A stretch of 41,721 nt of DNA from Prevotella micans DSM 21469 = JCM 16134 (GTDB taxonomy: Bacteria; Bacteroidota; Bacteroidia; Bacteroidales; Bacteroidaceae). Positions 18,603 to 27,044 of this stretch are shown here, in pieces; positions within the stretch are counted from its first letter, which is position 1; the number at the start of each line of letters is the position of its first letter. Location: the NCBI RefSeq assembly GCF_000614105.1, contig NZ_BAKH01000023.1, positions 1-41,721 on the forward strand. The letters run 5' to 3'. The notes under the pieces were generated by a model. That model was not told where the DNA came from and did no database searches. It was given only the letters and a program-made list of their open reading frames with translations. The position numbers and the translations under genes were made by a program.

Positions 18603-19487
18603 ATGCGGAACGTATTTCATGGTTTAGGAATTGCGCTCATCACACCATTCAAAAAAGATGGAGCCGTTGACTTCAAAGCCCTAGAACGATTGATTGAATA
18701 CCAGCTGACAAATGGGGCCGATTTCTTTTGCATACTCGCCACGACAAGCGAAACTCCCTGCCTCTCTGCCGACGAGAAGAATAAAATAACCGATACCGTT
18801 AAGGCAATCGTTTCCGGCAGGGTTCCGATTCTGAAATATTGTGGCGGAAACAACACGGCTGCTGTGATTCGAGAGATGAACAGTACCGACTGGAGCGGAA
18901 TAGACGGTATGCTAAGCATCTGCCCGTACTACAACAAACCCAGTCAGGAAGGAATTTACCAGCACTTCAAAGCAATATCGCAAGATAGCCGGCTGCCAAT
19001 AGTTCTCTACAACGTGCCGGGCCGAACCGGAGTGAATATGACTGCCGAAACAACCCTGCGTATAGCTGCCGATTGTTCTAACGTCGTGGCAATAAAAGAA
19101 GCCTCGGGAAATGCCGACCAGGCTAATGAGATAATCAAAAATAAACCCGAACGATTTGAGGTCATCAGTGGCGACGACGCTCTCACCTTCCCCCTCATTG
19201 CAAGCGGTGCAGTAGGCGTGATATCAGTAATCGGCAACGCTCTTCCGAAAGAATTTTCCAAGATGGTTCACTGTGCGCTCGATGGCGATATGCTCGGAGC
19301 CCGAAAGATTCACAATAGTTTGGCCGAGCTTTACAAATTGCTCTTCGTCGACGGTAATCCGGCAGGCTGCAAAGCCCTTCTCAGCGAAATGGGCATGATT
19401 GAAAACATACTCCGACTGCCTCTCGTTCCGGCTAGTTCATCAACCTGCAAAAAGTTGCGTGGCAAACTCGCCGAGCTGAATTTGTAG
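18603..19487 (+). CDS. dapA: 4-hydroxy-tetrahydrodipicolinate synthase
   Basis: Condenses pyruvate with aspartate semialdehyde in lysine and diaminopimelate synthesis. It has 294 residues, normal for the family. Visible motifs are GLGIALITPFKKDG near the N-terminus, TTSETPCLS in the pyruvate-binding loop, LYNVPGRTGVNM with the active-site Tyr, and VVAIKEASG with the Schiff-base Lys (about residue 163). SGDDALTFPLIASGAVGVISV follows. The frame is intact. The gene has its own strong promoter and a terminator at 19522, so it is monocistronic. Confidence 0.95.
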   Translation: MRNVFHGLGIALITPFKKDGAVDFKALERLIEYQLTNGADFFCILATTSETPCLSADEKNKITDTVKAIVSGRVPILKYCGGNNTAAVIREMNSTDWSGIDGMLSICPYYNKPSQEGIYQHFKAISQDSRLPIVLYNVPGRTGVNMTAETTLRIAADCSNVVAIKEASGNADQANEIIKNKPERFEVISGDDALTFPLIASGAVGVISVIGNALPKEFSKMVHCALDGDMLGARKIHNSLAELYKLLFVDGNPAGCKALLSEMGMIENILRLPLVPASSSTCKKLRGKLAELNL

Positions 19488-19521
19488 GCCTATATATATA
19501 GAAAAGGTGTAACAAACAAAG

Positions 19522-19560
19522 AGAGCGGATATGTCGAACCACGATGTATTCGCTCTTTTC
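19522..19560 (+). terminator. Probable intrinsic terminator of dapA
   Basis: AGAGCG (19522-19527) can pair with CGCTCT (19551-19556), followed by TTTT. The loop is long, so efficiency is uncertain. Confidence 0.5.
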
Positions 19561-19629
19561 ATCCTGAAGAGGTTGGATGATTATATCGTAAAATCGTTGC
19601 GCCATGAGCGAAGGAGTAAAACAACCGGT

Positions 19630-20373
19630 TTATCGTTTGCGGGAGTTCCGCAGACAGGAAACCAAATGGTTTTGGCCTCGCGGAAGTCCCGCAAATAAGA
19701 AACCAAATAGTTTGAGCTCCGCGGAACTTCCGCAGATGAGAAACCAAATGGTTTGGGCCCCGCGGAAGTTCCGCAGATGAGAAACTAAATGGTTTGAGCT
19801 CCGCGGAACTTCCGCAGATGAGAAATCAAATAGTTTGAGCCTCGCGGAAGTTCCGCAAATGAGAAACTAAATGGTTTGAGCCTCGCGGAAGTCCCGCAAA
19901 CGAGAAACTAAATGGTTTGGGCCTCGCGGAAGTTCCGCAGATGAGAAACCAAATGGTTTGGGCCTCGCGGAAGTTCCGCAGATGAGAAACCAAACGGTTT
20001 TAGCCTTGCAACAATGTTGCAAACGAGAAACCAAACGGTTCGGGCCTTGCAACAACGTTGCAAACGAGAAACCAAACAGTTCGGGCCTTGCAACAGTGTT
20101 GCAGACAAGAAACCAAACGGTTTGGGCCTTGCAACAGTGTTGCAAACGAGAAACCAAACGGTTTGAGCCTTGCAACAACGTTGCAAACGAGAAACCAAAC
20201 GGTTTGAGCCTTGCAACAACGTTGCAGACGAGAAACCAAACGGTTCGGGCTTTGCAACAACGTTGCAGACGAGAAACCAAACGGTTCGGGCTTTGCAACA
20301 GTGTTGCAGACAAGAAACCAAACAGTTTGAGCCTTGCAACAGTGTTGCAGACAAGAAACCAAACAGTTTTGGG
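19630..20373 (-). repeat. Large 41-bp tandem array with hairpin units (array A)
   Basis: Eighteen units spaced exactly 41 bases, anchored on GAAACC from 19658 to 20355, with all 17 intervals equal to 41. Each unit has two dyads. Dyad 1 in the first nine units is GCGGAA-TTCCGC around one base; in the last nine it is TTGCAAC-GTTGCAA around three bases. Dyad 2 is CCAAA-TTTGG in the first sub-array and CCAAAC-GTTTGG in the second. The centres vary while the arms stay paired. Read on the minus strand the layout matches the other 41-bp arrays (TTTC.CATCT, dyad, GGCCC, A/T dyad). Because 41 is not a multiple of three, the long open frames here are not genes. It lies between dapA and clpC. Confidence 0.93.
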
Positions 20374-20456
20374 GCCTTGCGACGCTTGGCACAGCCTTTG
20401 CAATTGAGAAAGAGATTATTTAGAACCCCGTATAACATAGAAAGGTAAACAACATT

Positions 20457-22996
20457 ATGAACCAGTTTTCACAAAAGGTTTCGGAGATTCTGTCGTTCAG
20501 CAAAGAAGAAGCCGAACGACTTGCAAGCGAATCGATAGGACCGGAACATATTCTTCTGGCCATACTTAGAGAGAAAAACGGACTCGTGCCGACAATGATA
20601 GCAAGCTTGAATGTGAATATAGAGAGTTTGAAAAACGAACTCGAGGAACTCATTCGAAAGAGTGACAACAAGGCCGACATACCGCCAGCTGACATGCTGC
20701 TGAACGAACAGGCCAATAATATTCTCAGATTGGCAGTACTCGAGGCACGACGACAACGAACCGAAACTGTCGACCTGCATCATTTGCTGCTCGCCCTGCT
20801 ACACGATAATGCCGGAAATGGAGCCAAGAATCTACTCGAGAGAAATTCGCTGAACTATGAAACGGCCCTGCTTTATTTACAACAAAAGGCTAATCAAACA
20901 CGCGATGGAATCGATATGGCCGATGAGGAAGAAGATGAACCCGTTTTCAGTCAGCAAAACAAAGACTCCGCCGCGCGAACAAGTCAGAAACAACAAACGA
21001 AATCTAAAACTCCCGTACTCGACAATTTCGGAACCGACCTCACAGCTGCTGCCATAGAAGGCAAGCTCGACCCGGTGGTCGGACGCGAAAAAGAAATCCT
21101 GCGTGTGAGCGAAATCCTGGGTCGGCGGAAGAAAAATAATCCCATCCTTATAGGCGAGCCCGGAGTTGGAAAAAGTGCAATCGTTGAAGGACTGGCACAA
21201 ATGATAGTTAAGCGAATAACATCGCCCGTGTTGTTCAACAAACGAGTGGTGACACTCGATATGACTGCCATTGTGGCCGGCACGAAATATCGCGGACAGT
21301 TCGAAGAACGTATCCGAGCATTGATTAAAGAAATCGAGCAGAATTCCGACCTCATTATATTCATAGACGAGATACATACCCTCGTCGGAGCCGGCTCAAC
21401 GCCAGGCTCGATGGATGCAGCCAATATACTCAAACCGGCTCTGGCACGCGGTACAATTCAGTGCATCGGAGCAACGACACTCGATGAATATCGTAACTCA
21501 ATCGAGAAAGACGGAGCGTTGGAACGTCGATTCCAAAAGGTAATGGTCGAACCCACAACGGTCGACGAAACAATCCAAATTCTCCAAAACATAAAGGAAC
21601 GCTACGAGGAACATCACCACGTCGACTATTCAAACGAATCACTCAAAGCCTGCGTCAGACTGACAGATAGATATGTAACCGACCGTTTCTTCCCCGACAA
21701 AGCCATAGATGCAATGGACGAAGTGGGGTCGCGAATACATCTCCAGCACGCCGAGGTTCCAAAAGAAATTGTCGACATCCAAAAACAACTGGATATTATT
21801 CAGGAAAAGAAACAGAAATCAGTTAAAGCACAAGATTTCGAACTCGCTGCCAGCTATCGCGATAAACAAGCCGAATTGGAAAAACAACTCGCCGAAGCAC
21901 AAGAAAAATGGCAGAAAAATGAAAGCAACGAAAAGGTTAGAATAACCGAAGACGATGTAGCCGACGTCGTTTCAATGATGACCGGAGTGCCAGTGCAACG
22001 TATGAAACAGGCCGAAGGAATCAGACTGAAAAATATGGATGCCGAACTGAAACAAGTCGTCATAGCACAAGACCCGGCCATAGACAAAATGGTGAAAGCA
22101 ATTCGCCGTAATCGTTTGGGATTGAAAGACCCGAATCATCCATAGGAACCTTCATGTTCCTTGGCCCGACGGGCGTGGGTAAAACATATCTTGCAAAACG
22201 ACTAGCCGAAAAAATGTTCGGCTCTAAAGATGCGCTGATCCGAATAGACATGAGCGAATACTCCGAAAGCTTCAACACCTCTCGACTTATAGGCGCTCCC
22301 CCGGGATATGTAGGCTACGAAGAGGGCGGACAGCTCACGGAACGCGTACGTCGTCATCCCTACTCAATCATCCTGCTCGACGAAATAGAGAAAGCCCACG
22401 GCAATGTATTCAATATGCTTCTGCAAGTGCTCGACGAAGGTCGACTAACCGATGGCAACGGCAGGATAATAGATTTCCGCAACACCGTTATCATAATGAC
22501 TTCCAATGCCGGCACTCGTCAGCTCAAAGAGTTCGGGCAAGGAGTAGGTTTCAACGCAGTTAATCTTAACGGCCTCTCAAAGAGCGAACACGACAAGGAA
22601 CGTGCTCGCGCCATAATCCAAAAGAGCCTCAGCAAGCAGTTCGCCCCTGAATTCCTGAACCGTTTGGACGAAATAATTACTTTCGACCAGCTTGACCTCA
22701 ATGCCATCAAGCGCATCATCGACATCGAACTGTTAGGATTGCTCAGTCGTGTGAAGAACATCGGCTACGAGCTCCAGATTACTGATGCAGCAAAAGAATT
22801 TGTCGCTACCAAAGGCTATGATGTACAATTTGGCGCCCGTCCGCTGAAACGTGCCATACAAAACTACATCGAAGATGGATTGGGCGAACTCATTCTTTCC
22901 GAGTCTATTTCCAAGGGTTCAACTATCGTAATCGATAAAAAATCCGACTCCGAGGAACTATTGTTCACTCCGTCGTCTCAAAAACAAGGCGTATAG
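20457..22996 (+). CDS. clpC: ClpC-type ATP-dependent Clp protease ATPase subunit, one frameshift
   Basis: AAA+ unfoldase that feeds substrates to ClpP. An N-terminal Clp_N double repeat spans about residues 1-150. The first AAA domain has Walker A GEPGVGKS at 233-240 and Walker [14 protein letters not shown]-like coiled segment ([22 protein letters not shown] region) marks the ClpC type. The second AAA domain has Walker A GPTGVGKT and [17 protein letters not shown]. The frame breaks near 22142, where CCAATAGGA is apparently read as CCATAGGA; restoring one base gives about 846 residues. The C-terminal half alone would start near 22154. The 41-bp array A ends about 85 bases upstream of its start; no clear TAnnTTTG was seen in between. 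Confidence 0.92.
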
Positions 22997-23084
22997 AACT
23001 TCTTGATTTCAGTGGTTTACGGAAAGGTTACAATAAATCCCGAAAAATTTTTCAGGAACTTGCATGGTGTATTGGAAAAATACA

Positions 23085-23092
23085 TACCTTTG
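23085..23092 (+). promoter_or_regulatory. -7 promoter element TACCTTTG
   Basis: TACCTTTG lies 52 bases upstream of the ATG of the small lipoprotein at 23145. Confidence 0.55.
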
Positions 23093-23144
23093 CATTGTTT
23101 TAATAAACCAATAATTGTCTTACAGAATTTAAAAGCAAAGAAAA

Positions 23145-23336
23145 ATGAAAAAATTAGTTTTAATGTTCGTAGCTATTGCAGCTATCTCTTTCGCATCTTG
23201 TGGTGACAAAACAAAACCTGCTCCTAATGCAGACAGCACCGCTAACGACAGCGCAATGAACGATTCTACTGTTAACGACAGCACAATGAACGATTCTACC
23301 GCTAACATGGCTGACAGCGCTAAGACTGTTAAGTAA
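23145..23336 (+). CDS. Very small Asn/Asp/Ser-rich lipoprotein
   Basis: A 63-residue lipoprotein: signal MKKLVLMFVAIAAISFASC with lipidated Cys 19, then a low-complexity tail made of repeats of the form NDSxMNDST or NDSTxN. There is no fold or catalytic motif. It has its own -7 element and a strong terminator, which supports a real, independently expressed gene. The tail repeats at the DNA level as well (GCAATGAACGATTCTAC, ACAATGAACGATTCTAC), so copy number may vary between strains. Function unknown; perhaps an envelope spacer. Confidence 0.7.
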   Translation: MKKLVLMFVAIAAISFASCGDKTKPAPNADSTANDSAMNDSTVNDSTMNDSTANMADSAKTVK

Positions 23337-23366
23337 GCTACAAGAACAGAAAAAGTAGAGATTTTG

Positions 23367-23400
23367 ACCGTCGGACTCTTCAAAGAGTTCGACGGTTTTT
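23367..23400 (+). terminator. Strong intrinsic terminator
   Basis: ACCGTCGGACTCT (23367-23379) pairs almost fully with AGAGTTCGACGGT (23384-23396) around TCAA, followed by TTTT. It ends the small lipoprotein transcript. Confidence 0.85.
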
Positions 23401-23425
23401 AGTTTTAAAGTAAAAGGATTTAATG

Positions 23426-23956
23426 ATGGATAATATTCTAATAGTTTCTGGCCATACAGACTTGAACGATTCCGTGGCAAACAGATTGATAATCGATGAG
23501 CTGAAGAATGCTTTCCCAAACGCCGAGTTCTCAATATTGAGCGAGCTTTATCCGAATTTCGAGATTGATGTAAAGGCTGAACAAGAGAAACTGGTGAAGG
23601 CTGATATTGTAGTTCTGCAATTCCCCGTGTTTTGGTATAGCATGCCCTCTATAATGCATCGCTGGATTGAATTGGTGTTTGTGCATGGTTTTTCGCATGG
23701 TTCAAAAGGTGATGCTTTGAAAGGAAAGATTCTGATTCCTTCTTTCACTTTTGGAGCATCCGAGGATTATCCTATAGACGAAATAGTTATGCAACAAATA
23801 AAGGAGATTGCAGCTTTGTGCCGGTTTAACTTGCAGGACCATATCTGCACTCCAGCCGTATCGTATGCTTTGAGAAACGACCCGGAACAGCTGCTGCAAA
23901 TCAAAAAACTATCGAAAGAACATGCTCGGAAATTAATAAACAGGATAAGAGGATAA
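23426..23956 (+). CDS. NAD(P)H-dependent oxidoreductase, flavodoxin-like fold
   Basis: A 176-residue soluble FMN or FAD enzyme of the MdaB/KefF/NQO-like flavodoxin-fold group. It shows ILIVSGHTDLNDSVANRLI (phosphate loop), then ADIVVLQFPVFWYSMPSIMHRWIELVF, the hallmark segment of these quinone reductases, and HGFSHG. Two ATG codons are adjacent (23423, 23426). The OsmC gene follows after 5 bases, so the two probably act together in redox or electrophile stress defence, which is inferred from the families. Confidence 0.85.
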   Translation: MDNILIVSGHTDLNDSVANRLIIDELKNAFPNAEFSILSELYPNFEIDVKAEQEKLVKADIVVLQFPVFWYSMPSIMHRWIELVFVHGFSHGSKGDALKGKILIPSFTFGASEDYPIDEIVMQQIKEIAALCRFNLQDHICTPAVSYALRNDPEQLLQIKKLSKEHARKLINRIRG

Positions 23957-23961
23957 AGATT

Positions 23962-24369
23962 ATGACAATCACAATTGCAAAGTACAAATCCCATGGACAT
24001 GTAGATGCTGTCCACAATACATCGGGAATCAACGTTCAAACCGACGCTGTGAAATCAGTTGGCGGACTGGGTGAATATCAAACACCGGTTGAACTGCTAG
24101 CATCTTCGTTGGCTGCTTGCGCTCTAACCGTTATGGGATTACAAGCCGAGCGTGCCGGAAGCGATTTCTCGGATTGCTATGCTGAGGTTGGAGAATGTGA
24201 GGAAGACATGCAAGAACATCGTGTAACCAAGTTCAGCATCAACTTCCATCTAAAAGCATCGTTTGATGAGAAGCTCCGTAAACGCTTGGAGAATTTCTCT
24301 AGAAAAGGATGCTTCGTGGGTAACACGTTGGATGCAGAGAAAGAATTTACTTTCACATATGATCTCTAA
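23962..24369 (+). CDS. OsmC family peroxiredoxin-like protein
   Basis: A 135-residue OsmC/Ohr superfamily protein. These act as thiol-dependent peroxidases on organic hydroperoxides. The two expected cysteines are present: SLAACALTVMGLQAERAG and SRKGCFVGNTL. GGLGEYQTPVELLASSL is also a family signature. It follows the flavodoxin-fold oxidoreductase by 5 bases in the same direction. The gap after it to 24546 contains only a weak G-rich/C-rich inverted pair. Confidence 0.88.
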   Translation: MTITIAKYKSHGHVDAVHNTSGINVQTDAVKSVGGLGEYQTPVELLASSLAACALTVMGLQAERAGSDFSDCYAEVGECEEDMQEHRVTKFSINFHLKASFDEKLRKRLENFSRKGCFVGNTLDAEKEFTFTYDL

Positions 24370-24546
24370 AAGAAATAAAATAGGGTAGGGGGATAAATAT
24401 GATTTTAGGTTTGCCTCCTTACCCGATTATGTTACTCAGAATAAATAGTTTATCATCACTATTTAAAAGCATCACGTTTGCGCTGGTGCCGCAAATACAA
24501 AACAAAACTGCATAGCTCTTGTGCCAACGTCGTAAACGCAAAACAA

Positions 24547-24584
24547 AAAAGGTCGGAGTTCATAAATAGAGCATCCGACCTTTT
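24547..24584. terminator. Bidirectional terminator between OsmC gene and transporter
   Basis: AAAAGGTCGGA (24547-24557) pairs perfectly with TCCGACCTTTT (24574-24584), giving a T-run on both strands. The transporter gene ends at 24606 on the minus strand. Confidence 0.8.
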
Positions 24585-24605
24585 ATATATTGTTATAGCT
24601 GACCT

Positions 24606-26299
24606 TTAGGTTCCGCAGAAGAATAGTACAATCATTTGTGCTGTGAATATTCTAAGGAACATTGTGAGCGGATAAACCGTTGAATAGCCTAGCGCCGGGG
24701 CCTCGCCTGCACAAACAGAATTGGCATAAGCCAGTGCTGGTGGGTCGGTATATGTTCCGGCAATCATACCCATAATTGTGAAATAGTTGAACTTGAATTT
24801 CACACGGGCTATTGTACCTATGATGAGGATGGGAATCACGGTTATGATAAAACCTGTGTAGACATATTTCAATCCGTCGCCCTGCACGACTGTTTCCCAG
24901 AATCCGTTTCCGGCTTTGATTCCTACCGACGCAGGAATAGTGCAAGACCGAACTCACGAAGCATCATGTTTGCCGATGCGGTGGTGTAGGTAACGAGGTG
25001 CATTCTGTAACCGAAACGGCCGATAAGGATGGCTATAATAAGTGGTCCTCCTGCCAAACCGAGTTTTAACGGAACAGGCATTCCTGGAATGGCTATTGGG
25101 AGAGTTCCGAAGATGATTCCCACGATGATTCCCACGAATATGGTTGCTATGTTTGGAGCATTGAGGCGTCTTTCAGAGTTTCCCATCATTTCGGCAACTC
25201 GCTTCACATTGTCTTTCGGGCCTACAACCATCACACGGTCGCCCACCTGGAAGTGGAAGTTTGGACTCACGAAGAGTTCCATTCCCTGGCGGATTATTCC
25301 TGTTACGTTCACTCCGTAGACAGCTCCGAGGTTCATCTTGCCGATAGTTTTACCGTTCATCGAGCTATTGGTTATTATGATTCGTCGGCTAACGATTGGT
25401 TGCGGTTGGTCTTCCTCGTTCCAATGCGCATCTATCTGGGGGCCGATGAAAGCCTGAATAGCTTCAACGTCGGCTTCGGCGCAAACCACTAGAACCTCGT
25501 CTTCCAGTTCGAACACTGTATTTCTACTCGGGACGCTTAATTCGCCATTGTGCATGATACGTGTACAAACAAGGTTACGTTTCAGAAACTCCGATATTTC
25601 CATCAGCGTGCGCCCGGCTATATACGAGTTAGATACTTTTAGATGCATGGAATGTGGTTTGGCGTCGGGGTTCTCGTTTTCCAGCTCAAGTACTTCTTCG
25701 TTCTCGCGCTCCATGTTAATCTTGTACATGTATTTAAGTGCGAGTGTAGCGCCGATGATTCCGACAACTCCGAGCGGATAGGCACATGCATATCCCGATG
25801 CGATATCGAAGTTGGTGCCATTAGGGAAAACGCTCAACAGAGCTTCGTTGGCGGCTCCCAATCCAGGAGTGTTTGTCACCGCGCCATAGAGCGTTCCAAT
25901 CATCATCGGCAAGTTTGAAGACTTGCTGGTGTCGAAGAAAATGTAGTAGCATCCAAACATCACCAGAATGTTCAGCAGCACTGCCAGGCAGGAAAGCATG
26001 TTGAGTTTTATTCCTCCTTTTCCGAAGCTTTCAAAGAAGCCTGGACCCACCTGCAAACCAATCATGAACACGAACAGAATTAGTCCGAAATCCTGAAGAA
26101 TATTCAGCACTGGCAATGGGCCGGTGAAACCGATATGGCCGGCAATGATGCCGACAAAAAGAACGAAAGTCACACCAAGCGAGATACCGCCAATTTTGAT
26201 TTTTCCAAGGTATACTCCTAAGGCTATGACCATAGAATAGAGCAGCACGATGTGGGCTACACTATCTTGGGTAGTAAATAATTTAATTAACCAATCCAT
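24606..26299 (-). CDS. AspT/YidE-type membrane antiporter, one frameshift
   Basis: Inner-membrane transporter of the AspT/YidE/YbjL group with an aspartate:alanine-antiporter-like layout. It has an N-terminal membrane block, two cytoplasmic TrkA_C domains (the first around [19 protein letters not shown], the second around [19 protein letters not shown] with [10 protein letters not shown]), and a C-terminal membrane block. The frame is lost near 24932 (CTGGCGTCG read as CTGCGTCG) and then continues to the end at 24606, ending VLFFCGT. Full length about 564 residues. The start [11 protein letters not shown] lies 21 bases after a minus-strand -7 element. Substrate unknown. Confidence 0.88.
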
Positions 26300-26320
26300 A
26301 AGTATTAAAAATTAACGATG

Positions 26321-26328
26321 CAAAGGTA
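26321..26328 (-). promoter_or_regulatory. -7 promoter element TACCTTTG, minus strand
   Basis: The minus strand reads TACCTTTG, 21 bases before the transporter ATG at 26299. Confidence 0.55.
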
Positions 26329-26384
26329 ATGTTTAACTTGCAGACGCCTTAAACAGCCACATCCTTTTTGGGTAAAGCGGCTAC

Positions 26385-26401
26385 ACGGACTGAAAATCCG
26401 T
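26385..26401 (+). other. tRNA-Phe anticodon-arm-like fragment
   Basis: ACGGACTGAAAATCCGT forms a 5-bp stem with a 7-base loop containing GAA, as in the anticodon arm of tRNA-Phe. GGTAAAGC just upstream resembles the end of a D-arm. No T-arm or acceptor stem fits, so it is at most a remnant or a chance match. Confidence 0.25.
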
Positions 26402-26414
26402 ACATCTTTTATGC

Positions 26415-26422
26415 TACCTTTG
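26415..26422 (+). promoter_or_regulatory. -7 promoter element TACCTTTG
   Basis: TACCTTTG lies 36 bases before the ATG at 26459 and just after the alternative ATG at 26411, which is therefore unlikely to be used. Confidence 0.55.
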
Positions 26423-26458
26423 CACGCGATGATTTTAACATACAGAACAATTAAAAAC

Positions 26459-27019
26459 ATGAAGAAAACATTGATAGCCATTGCTCTGGTTGCTATTATG
26501 AGCAGTTGCGGAACGTCGCGCAAGGTTGTGAAAACGGCGGAAGTTCCTGCAGTTGCAGAACCCGAACAACCCCGGGAAAACCTCATACAAGCAGCGGCAG
26601 CTATAGCCCAACCGAACGTTATAAGCGTGGCCGAAGCTATAGAAATATTCGAGAATCCGGAGCGCACGGCAAACATTATGCGACAGCACGACTATCTGCT
26701 CAAAACGAACTACGAGGTCTACAGGCTCGACAAGTTTCCGAAGATGTACTACAAGAACTGTCGGCTGGCAAAACTTCTCACAGCAACGCAATATTCCGAT
26801 TATCCGAAGCCCATGAAGAAAGGCGTTTCCAGCTATGTTGCATTCAAAGACGGAGCTATAATCATAACAGTCTTCAACGACCAGGCTTACCAGAATCTGC
26901 TCGACCAGATTATTGCCCTACAGTTCAATCTCGACATGGCGGGCAACGAAGATATTTATGTGAAAGGTGCCCGACGCATTGCATGTCATCGAGCAGGTCG
27001 GAGCGTGAGAATTGAATAA
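26459..27019 (+). CDS. Lipoprotein of unknown function
   Basis: A lipoprotein of 186 residues as read from ATG 26459: MKKTLIAIALVAIMSSC lipobox, then a Pro/Ala/Glu linker and a domain with NIMRQHDYLLKTNYEVYRLDKFPKM and KKGVSSYVAFKDGAIIITVFND. The last residues (RRIACHRAGRSVRIE) look unlike the rest. In another frame the DNA reads DALHVIEQVGA and stops at 27006, which suggests an uncorrected indel near 26970. It ends about 25 bases before metG and may be co-transcribed. Function unknown. Confidence 0.65.
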   Translation: MKKTLIAIALVAIMSSCGTSRKVVKTAEVPAVAEPEQPRENLIQAAAAIAQPNVISVAEAIEIFENPERTANIMRQHDYLLKTNYEVYRLDKFPKMYYKNCRLAKLLTATQYSDYPKPMKKGVSSYVAFKDGAIIITVFNDQAYQNLLDQIIALQFNLDMAGNEDIYVKGARRIACHRAGRSVRIE

Positions 27020-27044
27020 ACAGAATCAAAACACAAAATAAAGA

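Noticed and set aside
19630..20373. CRISPR array
   Set aside because: There are no unique spacers: the whole 41-base unit is repeated, units are contiguous, and no cas genes are present.
19867..20448. Open frames of 92-178 codons on both strands across array A, with repeating NRLVSRLQ- or ETKRFG-like peptides
   Set aside because: The 41-base period is not a multiple of three, so the same DNA is read in all three frames in turn; the openness comes from the lack of stop triplets in the unit, in several frames and both strands at once. No start signal or promoter supports translation.
26366..26401. Functional tRNA-Phe gene
   Set aside because: Only a D-like piece and an anticodon arm are present; no T-arm or acceptor stem can be drawn.
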